Positions 18,163 to 27,283 of a DNA stretch of 64,000 nt are shown in pieces; positions within the stretch are counted from its first letter, which is position 1; every line of letters starts with the position of its first letter. A program made the translations under genes and the position numbers. Below the pieces are notes generated by a model. That model worked only from the letters and a program-made list of their open reading frames with translations. It was not told where the DNA came from and did no database searches. Source of the DNA: Aurantimonas aggregata (lineage in GTDB: Bacteria; Pseudomonadota; Alphaproteobacteria; Rhizobiales; Rhizobiaceae); the NCBI RefSeq assembly GCF_010500835.1, contig NZ_JAAAMJ010000003.1:124001-188000 (forward strand), given 5' to 3'.

Positions 18163-18198
18163 AAAAAAGCGGACGAGCCCGCCGGGCCGCCCGCTTTT
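18163..18198. terminator. Bidirectional terminator between ptsN and the DUF1150 gene
   Basis: AAAAGCGGACG (18165-18175) pairs with CGCCCGCTTTT (18188-18198) with one mismatch, around a GC-rich loop that can itself fold. On the plus strand it ends in TTTT; on the minus strand the stem is followed by six T in total. It lies between two convergent genes. Confidence 0.75.
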
Positions 18199-18223
18199 CG
18201 GATTGGCTAAACTCGCGCAGCGA

Positions 18224-18475
18224 TCAGTGGATGCTCACCGTCTGCAGCTCGTTCTCGTCGGCGCTGGCAAGAATGCTGCCGCGGTCGTCGGACACCGCGA
18301 GCGGCGTGCCATCGGCGGAGAACAGCGCCCAGAGCCGCAGGCCCGGCCGGATGGCCTGGGCGGTCGGGAAGCGGGCGCGAATATCATCGGATGACATCTG
18401 GCGCAGATAGGCGAGATCACCCTCGCCGATGGCTGCCAGATCGGCCTCGCTGATAGCAATGTTGTGGTCGATCAT
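18224..18475 (-). CDS. DUF1150 family protein
   Basis: An 83-residue protein of the DUF1150 family, short alphaproteobacterial proteins of unknown function that are regularly encoded next to an Hsp20. Recognisable stretches are AAIGEGDLAYLRQMSSDD, LWALFSADGTPLAVSDDR and the C-terminal ANENELQ-like end (ASADENELQTVSIH). The ATG at 18475, with AAAGGA seven bases upstream, is preferred to one seven codons earlier. It follows ibpA by 33 bases, so it is very probably in the same heat-shock transcript. Confidence 0.82.
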   Translation of the reverse strand: MIDHNIAISEADLAAIGEGDLAYLRQMSSDDIRARFPTAQAIRPGLRLWALFSADGTPLAVSDDRGSILASADENELQTVSIH

Positions 18476-18508
18476 AACGTTTCCTTTCAAGGCCAACGCG
18501 GGATCCGG

Positions 18509-18943
18509 TCAGTCTTCGACCGCAATCTCGATTTTCCGGATGATCCGCTCCGGCTCGGGCTTGGCGAGGTCAATGAGCAGCAGGCCGTTCTTCAACTGCG
18601 CGCCGATGATCCGCATTCCTTCCGCCAGCAAGAAGCACTTCTGAAACTGCCGTGCCGCTATCCCGCGGTGCAGGAACTCGCGCTCGGCGTCATCGTTCTG
18701 CCGTCCGCGGATCAGCAGCTGGTTTTCTTCGGTGGTCACCTCGAGATCCTCGGGACGAAAGCCGGCCACGGCGAGCGTGATGCGGATCAGGTCCTGGGGT
18801 GCCTCGGACGACGCCGCGGCGCGGACGCGCTCGATGTTGTACGGAGGATAGCCGTCGCCGGCCTTGGCTATGCGTTCGAGCGTCTTTTCGACACTGTCGA
18901 AGCCGAGCAGCAACGGGCTGGAAAACGGCGTCATACGGCTCAT
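18509..18943 (-). CDS. ibpA: Small heat-shock protein, Hsp20/IbpA type
   Basis: IbpA-type alpha-crystallin chaperones hold unfolded proteins on inclusion bodies. The 144 residues show the class A rhizobial pattern: GFDSVEKTLERIAKAGDGYPPYNIE at the N terminus, the alpha-crystallin domain (RITLAVAGFRPEDLEVTTEENQLLIRGRQ, FLHRGIAARQFQKCFLLAEGM) and the strand GLLLIDLAKPEPE. The C-terminal I-x-I motif is IRKIEI. An RpoH-type promoter and a ROSE-like leader precede it, and the DUF1150 gene follows. The start is the ATG at 18943, 12 bases past AGGA. Confidence 0.92.
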   Translation of the reverse strand: MSRMTPFSSPLLLGFDSVEKTLERIAKAGDGYPPYNIERVRAAASSEAPQDLIRITLAVAGFRPEDLEVTTEENQLLIRGRQNDDAEREFLHRGIAARQFQKCFLLAEGMRIIGAQLKNGLLLIDLAKPEPERIIRKIEIAVED

Positions 18944-19015
18944 GGGTGATCAAAGTCCTTTGACAAGCGACTTGATGGAAAGCCGGCCCGTCAGCGGCAC
19001 CGCCTTTCCTCTACC
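18944..19015 (-). promoter_or_regulatory. Candidate ROSE-type RNA thermometer in the ibpA leader
   Basis: Small heat-shock genes of rhizobia are commonly controlled by ROSE leaders, in which a UYGCU motif pairs imperfectly with the Shine-Dalgarno AGGA and melts on heating. Here the roughly 72-base leader has UCGCU (18970-18966) six bases before AGGA (18959-18956), the right order and spacing for the final ROSE hairpin. Flanking CAAGUC / GACUU can extend the stem. Leader length fits known ROSE elements. The fold was made by eye and is not tested. Confidence 0.5.
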
Positions 19016-19021
19016 CGGCTC

Positions 19022-19050
19022 ATATGGCGTTCCGACCCTCGTGCTTCAAT
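19022..19050 (-). promoter_or_regulatory. Candidate RpoH (sigma-32) heat-shock promoter of ibpA
   Basis: On the minus strand TTGAAG (19049-19044) is followed after 16 bases by CCATAT (19027-19022). This agrees with the alphaproteobacterial RpoH consensus CTTGAA-N(about 16)-CCANAT except at the first base. It would start transcription about 72 bases before the ibpA ATG. Confidence 0.6.
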
Positions 19051-19149
19051 CCGTGGCCATCGTCGTCACGAATGGTTGCCCGGACAGGTTACGCGTTCGT
19101 AAAGGGTACCCGCGAGATCGCCCGTCGCCGTGCGCCAACCAAGCGCCGA

Positions 19150-19656
19150 TCAGGACGCCGTCTCGGTCGCGCCGGGCTTGAAGGCCAGCGCGACGCCGTT
19201 GAGGCAGTGGCGCTTGCCGGTCGGCGCCGGCCCATCGTCGAAAATATGGCCGAAATGGCCGCCGCAGGTGGCGCAGTGCACCTCGGTCCGCGGCAGGATC
19301 AGCTTGTAGTCGGTCCGGGTCTGCACCGCCTCTTGCGACAGCGGCGCCCAGAAGCTCGGCCAGCCGGTGCCGGAGTCGAACTTCGTCTCCGACGAGTACA
19401 CCGGCGTGTCGCAGCCGGCGCAGGCATAGAGGCCGCTCTGCTTGTTGTCGTTGAGCGGGCTGGAGAACGGCCGCTCGGTCGCCTCTTCGCGCAAGACGGA
19501 ATACTGCTCCGGCGTCAGGCGCTGGCGCCATTCGTCGGGCGTGAAGGACACCGGGAACGGCGTCTCGCTGGCAGCCCGGCTGCGGCTGAACAGCCCGCCG
19601 CCGATGGCGGCCACCGCGGCGGCGGCTCCGGTCAACAGGACATTGCGCCTCAGCAT
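19150..19656 (-). CDS. msrB: Exported peptide-methionine (R)-S-oxide reductase MsrB
   Basis: MsrB reduces the R epimer of methionine sulfoxide in proteins. The 168-residue protein has an N-terminal segment with a twin arginine (LRRNVLLTGAAAAVAAIGGG), which suggests Tat or Sec export to the periplasm, then the MsrB domain. The zinc cysteines are C79, C82, C128 and C131 (CAGC, CATC); the catalytic cysteine is C151 in RHCLNG; GTGWPSF and GHFGHIFDDGP are typical. A resolving cysteine near position 60-70 is missing, so reduction may use another route. AAGGAGAT five bases before the ATG is a near-perfect ribosome binding site. Confidence 0.9.
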   Translation of the reverse strand: MLRRNVLLTGAAAAVAAIGGGLFSRSRAASETPFPVSFTPDEWRQRLTPEQYSVLREEATERPFSSPLNDNKQSGLYACAGCDTPVYSSETKFDSGTGWPSFWAPLSQEAVQTRTDYKLILPRTEVHCATCGGHFGHIFDDGPAPTGKRHCLNGVALAFKPGATETAS

Positions 19657-19849
19657 GCTCTATCTCCTTGTTCGGTTGCCTGGCTCGGGGCTCTGCCCCT
19701 CAGGATGAGATGGTCGCGATTGCCGGCCCATACTGCAAGGGGCGCGGCGGGCGCGCACCGCTTTGTGTTCGACGCCTGATCCGGCTGTTGCCTGGCAGAT
19801 AGGATGCGTCATGGCTCCGCGCCATGCGACGACGGCGCGGAGCCGGACT

Positions 19850-19879
19850 GCCCGGCCGGCGCAGAGGCGCCCGGCCGGG
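19850..19879 (-). terminator. Strong GC hairpin after the fasciclin gene
   Basis: On the minus strand CCCGGCCGGGCGC and GCGCCGGCCGGG pair over 12 bp with one bulged G around a CTCT loop, about ten bases past the stop of the fasciclin gene. There is no T-run, so it may stabilise the 3' end or act with Rho. Confidence 0.4.
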
Positions 19880-19888
19880 GATCGCGGC

Positions 19889-20461
19889 TTAGCTGGCCGG
19901 CATCAGGACGGTGTCGATGACGTGGACGACGCCGTTCGACTGCATCACGTGGGCCTGCTCGACCGTCGCCTTGTTGCCCTGCGCGTCGGTGACGATGATG
20001 CTGTCACCGTCCATCGACAGGCTGATGTTCTCGCCCGCCACGGTCGGGGCCGGGTGATCGCCGCCATCGTCCTCGATCATCTTCATCGCGGCCTCGGACG
20101 TCGCTGCGGCCGGGACCACGTGATAGGTCAGGATCTTGGTCAGCTGCGCCTTGTTCTCCGGCTTCAGCAGCTCTTCGACGGTGCCCGCCGGCAGCTTCTC
20201 GAAGGCGGCGTTGGTCGGCGCGAAGACGGTGAAGGGGCCCTCGCCGCCGAGCGTCTCGGCGAGGCCGGCCGCCGTCACGGCCGCGACGAGCGTCGAAAGG
20301 TTCGGTGCCGCCGAGGCGTTTTCGACGATGGTCTTGTCCGGGTCCATGGCGACGCCACCGACCATCGTCATGTCCTGCGCGACAGCGGCGGTGGTGAAGC
20401 CGGCGGCGCCGACGGCGATCAGCGACGCGAAGGCGGTGCTGCGGATGAGGGTCTTCAGCAT
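19889..20461 (-). CDS. Exported fasciclin (FAS1) domain protein
   Basis: A 190-residue protein with a Sec signal peptide (cleavage after AVA-Q, about residue 28) and one FAS1 domain: the H1 motif is FTVFAPTNAAFEKLP and the H2 motif ends with NGVVHVIDTVLMP, with the YHVVP strand between. Bacterial FAS1 proteins are secreted or surface adhesion-type proteins; in rhizobia some (Nex18/Fix-like) affect symbiosis. No partner genes adjoin it. GGGAG lies eight bases before the ATG. An Asp/Gly-rich stretch (EDDGGDHPAP) sits inside the domain. Confidence 0.88.
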   Translation of the reverse strand: MLKTLIRSTAFASLIAVGAAGFTTAAVAQDMTMVGGVAMDPDKTIVENASAAPNLSTLVAAVTAAGLAETLGGEGPFTVFAPTNAAFEKLPAGTVEELLKPENKAQLTKILTYHVVPAAATSEAAMKMIEDDGGDHPAPTVAGENISLSMDGDSIIVTDAQGNKATVEQAHVMQSNGVVHVIDTVLMPAS

Positions 20462-20627
20462 GATGGTTTCTCCCTGTGTTGCCGGTCCAAGGACCGCTGC
20501 TTCCGTGGGGAAGTCGACACAGTTACGGGAGCTCGAACGACACGGCTTCGCTCCCGGTCATCACACTAAGTTTGGGCAGACGTGATGCTTTGTGCGGAAC
20601 CATCGGGCGAGCTTCGAACCCGGCTGG

Positions 20628-21062
20628 TCAGTCGCCGACGGGGCCACGGTTACGCTTGATGTCGCCGCGGCCTTTCTTCGCCTTCAGCCGGCGCTCGACG
20701 GAGCCGCGTGTCGGCTTGGTCTTGCGGCGCGGCGGCGGCGGCGGTTTCAAGGCTTCGCGCACCAGCTCGGCAAGCCGTTCGCGGGCGTCCTCGCGATTGC
20801 GATCCTGGCTGCGGAAGCGCGAGGCCTCGATGAGGATGTCGCCGTCCTTGGTGGCGCGGCGGCCGGCAAGCTTCAGCAGCCGCCGCCGCGCGTCGGGCGG
20901 CACCGCCTCGCAGCGGGACGCTTGGAAGCGCAGCTGCACCGCGGTCGAGACCTTGTTGACGTTCTGCCCCCCCGGGCCGCCGGCGCGGATAAACTGTTCC
21001 TCGAGATCGGACTCGGGGATGATCACCCGGCTGGTGACCTGAAGGTCGTTCGCGGCTGCCAT
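20628..21062 (-). CDS. arfB: Alternative ribosome-rescue factor ArfB
   Basis: ArfB (YaeJ) hydrolyses peptidyl-tRNA on ribosomes stalled without a stop codon. The 144-residue protein has the GGQ motif at residues 31-33 (RAGGPGGQNVNKVSTAVQLRF) and the long basic C-terminal tail that enters the empty mRNA channel (KPPPPPRRKTKPTRGSVERR, followed by lysines). The run of five prolines before the tail is notable. The ATG at 21062 is chosen because it gives the usual length; the frame continues 25 codons upstream without similarity. No neighbour is functionally linked. Confidence 0.92.
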   Translation of the reverse strand: MAAANDLQVTSRVIIPESDLEEQFIRAGGPGGQNVNKVSTAVQLRFQASRCEAVPPDARRRLLKLAGRRATKDGDILIEASRFRSQDRNREDARERLAELVREALKPPPPPRRKTKPTRGSVERRLKAKKGRGDIKRNRGPVGD

Positions 21063-21183
21063 GGCGGGACGGTCTTCTCCTTGCGGGCGGCGGGATCGAT
21101 GGCCGGCCGAGAAGGAGATAGCTGAGAAACGCGGCAAGGGGGAGCGTCGTCGCCAGGATACGGCGACTATCCGGCAAAACCTG

Positions 21184-21217
21184 CACCGTGCCGCCCACGT
21201 CAGCGGGCGGCGCGGTG
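21184..21217 (-). terminator. Terminator hairpin after pckA
   Basis: CACCGCGCCGCCC and GGGCGGCACGGTG pair over 13 positions with one mismatch around an 8-base loop, starting five bases past the pckA stop; CAGGTTTTG follows on the minus strand. The T-run is short and slightly displaced. Confidence 0.65.
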
Positions 21218-21222
21218 TCGGA

Positions 21223-22833
<1,611 letters not shown>

Positions 22834-23348
22834 GGTGATCTCCCATAGAATTCGCGTGCCCTCGCCCGAAACGAGTGCTTGCAGCTAGATACTGCGCAGA
22901 GGCCCGTTCATCAAGCTGTCACAGGCCTATTTCCTTAGCGCTGACAGGTAGTTAATCGATTTAGCAGTGTCATCTTCCAATTCAATCGGTTCGATGCTGG
23001 CGCAACCGCCGTCGAACTCTGCGAAATTTCTTTCGCGGAACTTTGTGGCGGACGTTACGCTTCCTTCAGCAGGGTCTCACCCCGGATGCCGGATTTCGAC
23101 TCGCGGCAACCGCCGAAACCCGCCGGAAATCCTGCGATTTCCGGCGAAATCTGACGTTACGTCTTTGTAATCTTCGCTTCCCGCCACATTTAGCGCAGAT
23201 TGATGACGCGACTCGCGCCGATCCGGAGTACCGCTGCCGATCGGCAGCCTTCCCGGACCGACGGACGGCAGGCGCCGCCGAGACAGGCGCCGGCCTGCCT
23301 TCCTGGCGGCTTAGACCGCCGGGAGGGTGGAAACTGGAGAAGACCGCA
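22834..23348. promoter_or_regulatory. Divergent pckA/chvI control region
   Basis: A 515-bp non-coding region. It holds an 11-bp perfect inverted repeat CGCCGGAAATC-CTGC-GATTTCCGGCG at 23121-23146, a smaller one GCGAAA-TTTC-TTTCGC at 23021-23036, and two exact copies of GACGTTACG at 23051-23059 and 23153-23161, 102 bases apart. The second copy is followed by TCTTTGTAA. These may be regulator sites or leader RNA structures; ribosome binding of chvI uses GGAG at 23334-23337. No open frame here looks like a protein. Confidence 0.5.
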
Positions 23349-24053
23349 ATGCCAACGATCGCTCTTGTCGACGACGACAGGAACATCCTCACCTCGGTAT
23401 CGATCGCACTCGAGAGCGAGGGCTATCGCGTCGAGACCTACACGGACGGCGCGTCCGCGCTGGAGGGCCTGCAGTCGCGGCCGCCGCAGCTGGCGATCTT
23501 CGACATCAAGATGCCGCGCATGGACGGGATGGAGCTGCTGCGCCGCCTGCGCCAGAAGTCCGACATCCCGGTCATCTTCCTGACCTCGAAGGACGAGGAG
23601 ATCGACGAGCTTTTCGGTCTCAAGATGGGCGCCGACGACTATATCAGGAAGCCGTTCTCGCAGCGTCTGCTGGTCGAGCGGGTGCGGGCGATCCTGCGCC
23701 GCGGGCAGCCGCGCGACAATGCCGGCAAGAGCCCGAACGCGACGCCGGAATCCTCGCTGGAGCGCGGCCTGCTGGTGATGGACCAGGAGCGCCATACCTG
23801 CACCTGGATGGGCCGGCCGGTGACGCTGACCGTCACCGAGTTCCTGATCCTGCATTCGCTGGCCCAGCGGCCCGGCGTGGTGAAGAGCCGCGACGCGCTG
23901 ATGGATGCCGCCTACGACGAGCAGGTCTATGTCGACGACCGCACCATCGACAGCCACATCAAGCGGCTGCGCAAGAAGTTCAAGGTCATCGACGACGACT
24001 TCGACATGATCGAGACGCTCTACGGCGTCGGCTACCGCTTCCGGGAAACTTGA
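23349..24053 (+). CDS. chvI: Two-component response regulator ChvI
   Basis: ChvI is the OmpR-family regulator of the ChvG-ChvI envelope and acid-response pair, controlling exopolysaccharide, motility and, in Agrobacterium, virulence. The 234 residues begin [21 protein letters not shown], nearly identical to rhizobial ChvI; the phosphorylated aspartate is D52 ([12 protein letters not shown]) and the switch lysine lies in YIRKPF. The winged helix ends with the usual [10 protein letters not shown]. Open frame extends 102 codons upstream but only antisense-like sequence is there. chvG starts 20 bases after the stop. Confidence 0.96.
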   Translation: MPTIALVDDDRNILTSVSIALESEGYRVETYTDGASALEGLQSRPPQLAIFDIKMPRMDGMELLRRLRQKSDIPVIFLTSKDEEIDELFGLKMGADDYIRKPFSQRLLVERVRAILRRGQPRDNAGKSPNATPESSLERGLLVMDQERHTCTWMGRPVTLTVTEFLILHSLAQRPGVVKSRDALMDAAYDEQVYVDDRTIDSHIKRLRKKFKVIDDDFDMIETLYGVGYRFRET

Positions 24054-24072
24054 GGCGGCGCGAAGGCCACTG

Positions 24073-25893
24073 ATGGTATCTATTTCAGGCTCCGACGAGG
24101 ACGAAGGCAGGCGCGCGGGCGTGCGGCGGCCACCGCGCGACCTCGCCATGCGCAAGCGCCTGCGCCGCCTGCCGTTCATCCGGCGCGTGCTCTACCGCAT
24201 GCGCTGGGCGCTGGGACACACGATCTTCTCCTCGCTGACGCGGCGCATCGTCTTCCTCAATCTCGTCGCGCTGATCGTCCTCGTCTCCGGCATCCTCTAT
24301 CTCAACCAGTTCCGCGCCGGGCTGATCGACGCCCGCGTCGAGAGCCTGCTGACCCAGGGCGAGATCATCGCCAGCGCCATCGCCTCGTCGGCGACGGTCG
24401 AGACAAACTCGATCACGCTCGACCCAGAGCGGCTGCTCGAACTGCAGGCCGGCGACACGCTGGCGCCGACCTCCGACACCGCGGAAAGCCTGGAGTTTCC
24501 GATCAATCCCGAACGGGTCGCGCCGCTGCTGCGGCGGTTGATCTCGCCGACCCGCACCCGTGCGCGGCTCTATGACCGGGACGCCAATTTGATCCTCGAC
24601 TCCCGCCATCTCTACTCGCGCGGCCAGATCCTGCGCTACGACCTGCCGCCGGTCATCGACGAGGAGCCGTCCTTCCTCGACGAGACCGTGTCGTTCGTGC
24701 GCCGGCTGTTCCAGCGCAGCGACCTGCCGGTCTATCGTGAGACGCCGGGCGGCTCGGGCACCGCCTATCCGGAAGTGATGAACGCCCTCACCGGCGGGCC
24801 GGCGAGCGTCGTCCGCGCCACCGAAGGGGGCGAGCTGATCGTTTCCGTCGCCGTGCCGATCCAGCGCTTCCGGGCGGTGCTCGGCGTCCTGCTCCTGTCC
24901 ACCCAGGGCGGCGACATCGACAAGATCGTCCAGGCCGAGCGCATGGCGATCGTGCGCGTCTTCGCCGTGGCGGCCGTGGTCGTCATCGTGCTGTCGACGC
25001 TGCTGGCCTCGACCATCGCGACGCCGCTGCGCCGGCTGTCGGCAGCCGCCATACGCGTCCGGCGCGGCGTCAACGAACGCACGGCGATCCCCGATTTCGG
25101 CGATCGCGCCGACGAGGTCGGCAATCTCGCCACGGCGCTGCGCGGCATGACCAACGCGCTCTATGCGCGCATGGACGCGATCGAATCCTTTGCCGCCGAC
25201 GTCTCGCACGAGTTGAAGAACCCGCTGACGTCGCTGCGCAGCGCCGTCGAGACGCTGCCGCTCGCCCGCAACGAAGCTTCGCGCGAACGGCTGCTGGAGA
25301 TCATCCAGCACGACGTGCGCCGGCTCGACCGGCTGATCACCGACATCGCCGACGCCTCACGCCTCGATGCCGAGCTGGCGCGGCAGATCGCCGCCAAGGT
25401 CGATCTCGCCGGCCTGCTGCGATCGGTCGTCGACGGCGCCCATGGCCACAGGCGTGACGGGCGGAACGTGTCGATCAGCTTCGAGCCACAGCCGCTGCCG
25501 GCCTCGGTGAAGGGCGGCTACAACGTCACCGGCCACGACCTGCGGCTGAGCCAGGTGTTCACCAACCTCATCGAGAACGCCCGCTCGTTCGTTCCGCCCG
25601 AGAACGGCCGGATCAAGGTCTCGCTGCGCCGGCGCGGCCAGCGCGTCGTCGCGACGGTCGAGGATAATGGGCCGGGCATCCAGGCCGAGTTCATCGACCG
25701 GATCTTCGAGCGCTTCTACACCGACCGCCCCTCCGGCGAGGCGTTCGGCCAGAATTCCGGTCTCGGCCTGTCGATCAGCCGGCAGATCGTCGAGGCGCAT
25801 GGCGGCACGATCCGGGCCGAGAACATCGCCGACCCGATGGCGCCCGACGGCGTCGCGGGCGCGCGCTTCATCGTGTCGCTGCCGGCCGAATGA
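24073..25893 (+). CDS. chvG: Sensor histidine kinase ChvG (ExoS type)
   Basis: ChvG is the membrane sensor partner of ChvI. The 606-residue protein has two membrane segments (about residues 60-80 and 296-320) that flank a large periplasmic sensor domain, a HAMP linker (ATPLRRLSAAAIRVRRG), the dimerisation domain with phospho-histidine H379 (SHELKNPLTSLR), and the ATPase boxes NLIENARSF, EDNGPGI and GLGLSISRQIVEAHGG. In Sinorhizobium the periplasmic ExoR holds the homologue inactive; exoR is not in the window. hprK overlaps the last four bases (ATGA), implying coupling. Confidence 0.96.
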   Translation: MVSISGSDEDEGRRAGVRRPPRDLAMRKRLRRLPFIRRVLYRMRWALGHTIFSSLTRRIVFLNLVALIVLVSGILYLNQFRAGLIDARVESLLTQGEIIASAIASSATVETNSITLDPERLLELQAGDTLAPTSDTAESLEFPINPERVAPLLRRLISPTRTRARLYDRDANLILDSRHLYSRGQILRYDLPPVIDEEPSFLDETVSFVRRLFQRSDLPVYRETPGGSGTAYPEVMNALTGGPASVVRATEGGELIVSVAVPIQRFRAVLGVLLLSTQGGDIDKIVQAERMAIVRVFAVAAVVVIVLSTLLASTIATPLRRLSAAAIRVRRGVNERTAIPDFGDRADEVGNLATALRGMTNALYARMDAIESFAADVSHELKNPLTSLRSAVETLPLARNEASRERLLEIIQHDVRRLDRLITDIADASRLDAELARQIAAKVDLAGLLRSVVDGAHGHRRDGRNVSISFEPQPLPASVKGGYNVTGHDLRLSQVFTNLIENARSFVPPENGRIKVSLRRRGQRVVATVEDNGPGIQAEFIDRIFERFYTDRPSGEAFGQNSGLGLSISRQIVEAHGGTIRAENIADPMAPDGVAGARFIVSLPAE

Positions 25894-26351
25894 GCGAGAC
25901 GCTGAACGTTCACGGCTCCGCAGTCCTGATCGGCCGGATGGGCATTCTGGTCCGCGGACCGGCCCGCAGCGGCAAGTCGGCGCTCTGCCTGTCCACCCTG
26001 CGGCGCGCCGCCTCGCTCGGGCTCGAGAGCTGGCTGGTGGCCGACGACCGGGTGGTGCTCGCAGCGAGCGCCTCGGACCTCGTCCTGTCGGCGCCCGAAA
26101 CGCTCAGCGGCCTGATCGAGATATCCGGCGTCGGCATCGTCTCGGAGCCTGTCGCCGCCTCGGCCCCGCTCGTCCTCGTGGTCGATCTCTGCGAGGCGGC
26201 GGGCATCGACCGGATGCCCGAAGAGGCCGATGCCACCGTGACGATCCTTGGCGCCGCGTTCCGCCTGGTGCGGCTGCCGTCGCGCTCGGCCGCCTTCGGC
26301 GCGGACGTGCTGGTCTCGCTGGCCCTCGCCGGTGCGCGCGTCGGGCGCTGA
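25890..26351 (+). CDS. hprK: Short alphaproteobacterial HPr kinase/phosphorylase
   Basis: HprK phosphorylates HPr on a serine and reverses the reaction. At 153 residues this is only the C-terminal catalytic domain; the N-terminal half of the Gram-positive enzyme is absent, as is usual in alphaproteobacteria. The P-loop is GPARSGKS at residues 23-30, followed by the LVADDRV strand and LSGLIEISGVGIV, equivalent to the family signature. It overlaps chvG by four bases and is followed by EIIA-Man and HPr. This order suggests a regulatory circuit joining envelope sensing with carbon or nitrogen status. Confidence 0.92.
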   Translation: MSETLNVHGSAVLIGRMGILVRGPARSGKSALCLSTLRRAASLGLESWLVADDRVVLAASASDLVLSAPETLSGLIEISGVGIVSEPVAASAPLVLVVDLCEAAGIDRMPEEADATVTILGAAFRLVRLPSRSAAFGADVLVSLALAGARVGR

Positions 26352-26532
26352 AATGCCACAAAGCAGCAACTCCCGGCCGATCATTTAACTTGCGTATCGC
26401 CTGCCAGATGGTGAGGATGCGCGCCCATATGCCGGACCGCCGCCAATCGCGCTCGCAAGGGGGTGGACCGGTCGCGGCCGCCTATCACGGAGCCTGTCGG
26501 ATGGCCTGCCAGACAATCGGAGCGTTCGCCGC

Positions 26533-26934
26533 ATGATCGGACTGGTGCTTGTCACCCATGGGCGGCTCGCCGACGAGTTCCGCAACGCGGTCGAACACGT
26601 GGTCGGACCGCAGGAAGCCTTCGAGACGATCTCGATCGGACCGGAAGACGACATGGAGCAGCGGCGCGTCGACATCGTCGAGGCGGTCGGCCGCGCCGAG
26701 CGCGGCGACGGGGTGATCATCCTGACCGACATGTTCGGCGGGACCCCCTCCAACCTCGCCATCTCTGTGATGGACGGGACGCGGGTGGACGTTCTCGCCG
26801 GCGTCAACCTGCCGATGCTGATCAAGCTGGCGAGCGTCCGAAACGAAAAGCCGATCGCCCAGGCGCTCGTGGAAGCCCAGGATGCCGGGCGCAAATACAT
26901 CAATGTGGCGAGCCGTGTCCTCAGCGGGAAATGA
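26533..26934 (+). CDS. PTS EIIA component, mannose family
   Basis: A 133-residue EIIA of the mannose/fructose/sorbose family. The phospho-histidine is H9 in LVLVTHGRLADEF, and the second typical motif is ILTDMFGGTPSNLA. No EIIB, EIIC or EIID gene adjoins it, so this is the stand-alone rhizobial form (sometimes called PtsM or ManX) that is thought to be regulatory. It lies 181 bases after hprK and seven bases before HPr. GGAG is ten bases before the ATG. Confidence 0.92.
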   Translation: MIGLVLVTHGRLADEFRNAVEHVVGPQEAFETISIGPEDDMEQRRVDIVEAVGRAERGDGVIILTDMFGGTPSNLAISVMDGTRVDVLAGVNLPMLIKLASVRNEKPIAQALVEAQDAGRKYINVASRVLSGK

Positions 26935-26941
26935 TCCGGTC

Positions 26942-27268
26942 ATGCCGGGAAGCGACGGATCGCGATGCGGCGACGATACGCCGACGCCCGGAAGTCACCC
27001 CGACGCGCGCATCCTGACGATCGTCAACCGCCGCGGCCTGCATGCCCGCGCCTCGGCGCGCTTCGTCCAGACCGCCGAGACCTTCGACGCGGAACTGACG
27101 ATCTCGCGTGACGGGATGTCGGTCGGCGGCCAGTCGATCATGGGGCTGATGATGCTCGCGGCGAGCCAGGGCTGCACGATCGAGGTCTCGGCCACCGGTA
27201 CGGATGCCACGGCCGCCCTCGACGCGATCGAGGCGCTCGTCGCCAACCGTTTCGGCGAGGAGCACTGA
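26942..27268 (+). CDS. ptsH: HPr phosphocarrier protein
   Basis: HPr carries phosphate from EI on a histidine and is a serine target of HprK. The 108 residues have an extension of about 20 residues followed by the HPr fold; the active histidine is H34 (NRRGLHARASARF) and the regulatory serine S65 (GGQSIMGLMML). Both are kept, so both kinds of phosphorylation look possible. The ATG at 26942 is seven bases after the EIIA stop; a start further in would also leave a complete domain. Enzyme I is not in the window. Confidence 0.92.
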   Translation: MPGSDGSRCGDDTPTPGSHPDARILTIVNRRGLHARASARFVQTAETFDAELTISRDGMSVGGQSIMGLMMLAASQGCTIEVSATGTDATAALDAIEALVANRFGEEH

Positions 27269-27283
27269 CCGCCAGGACGCTTG

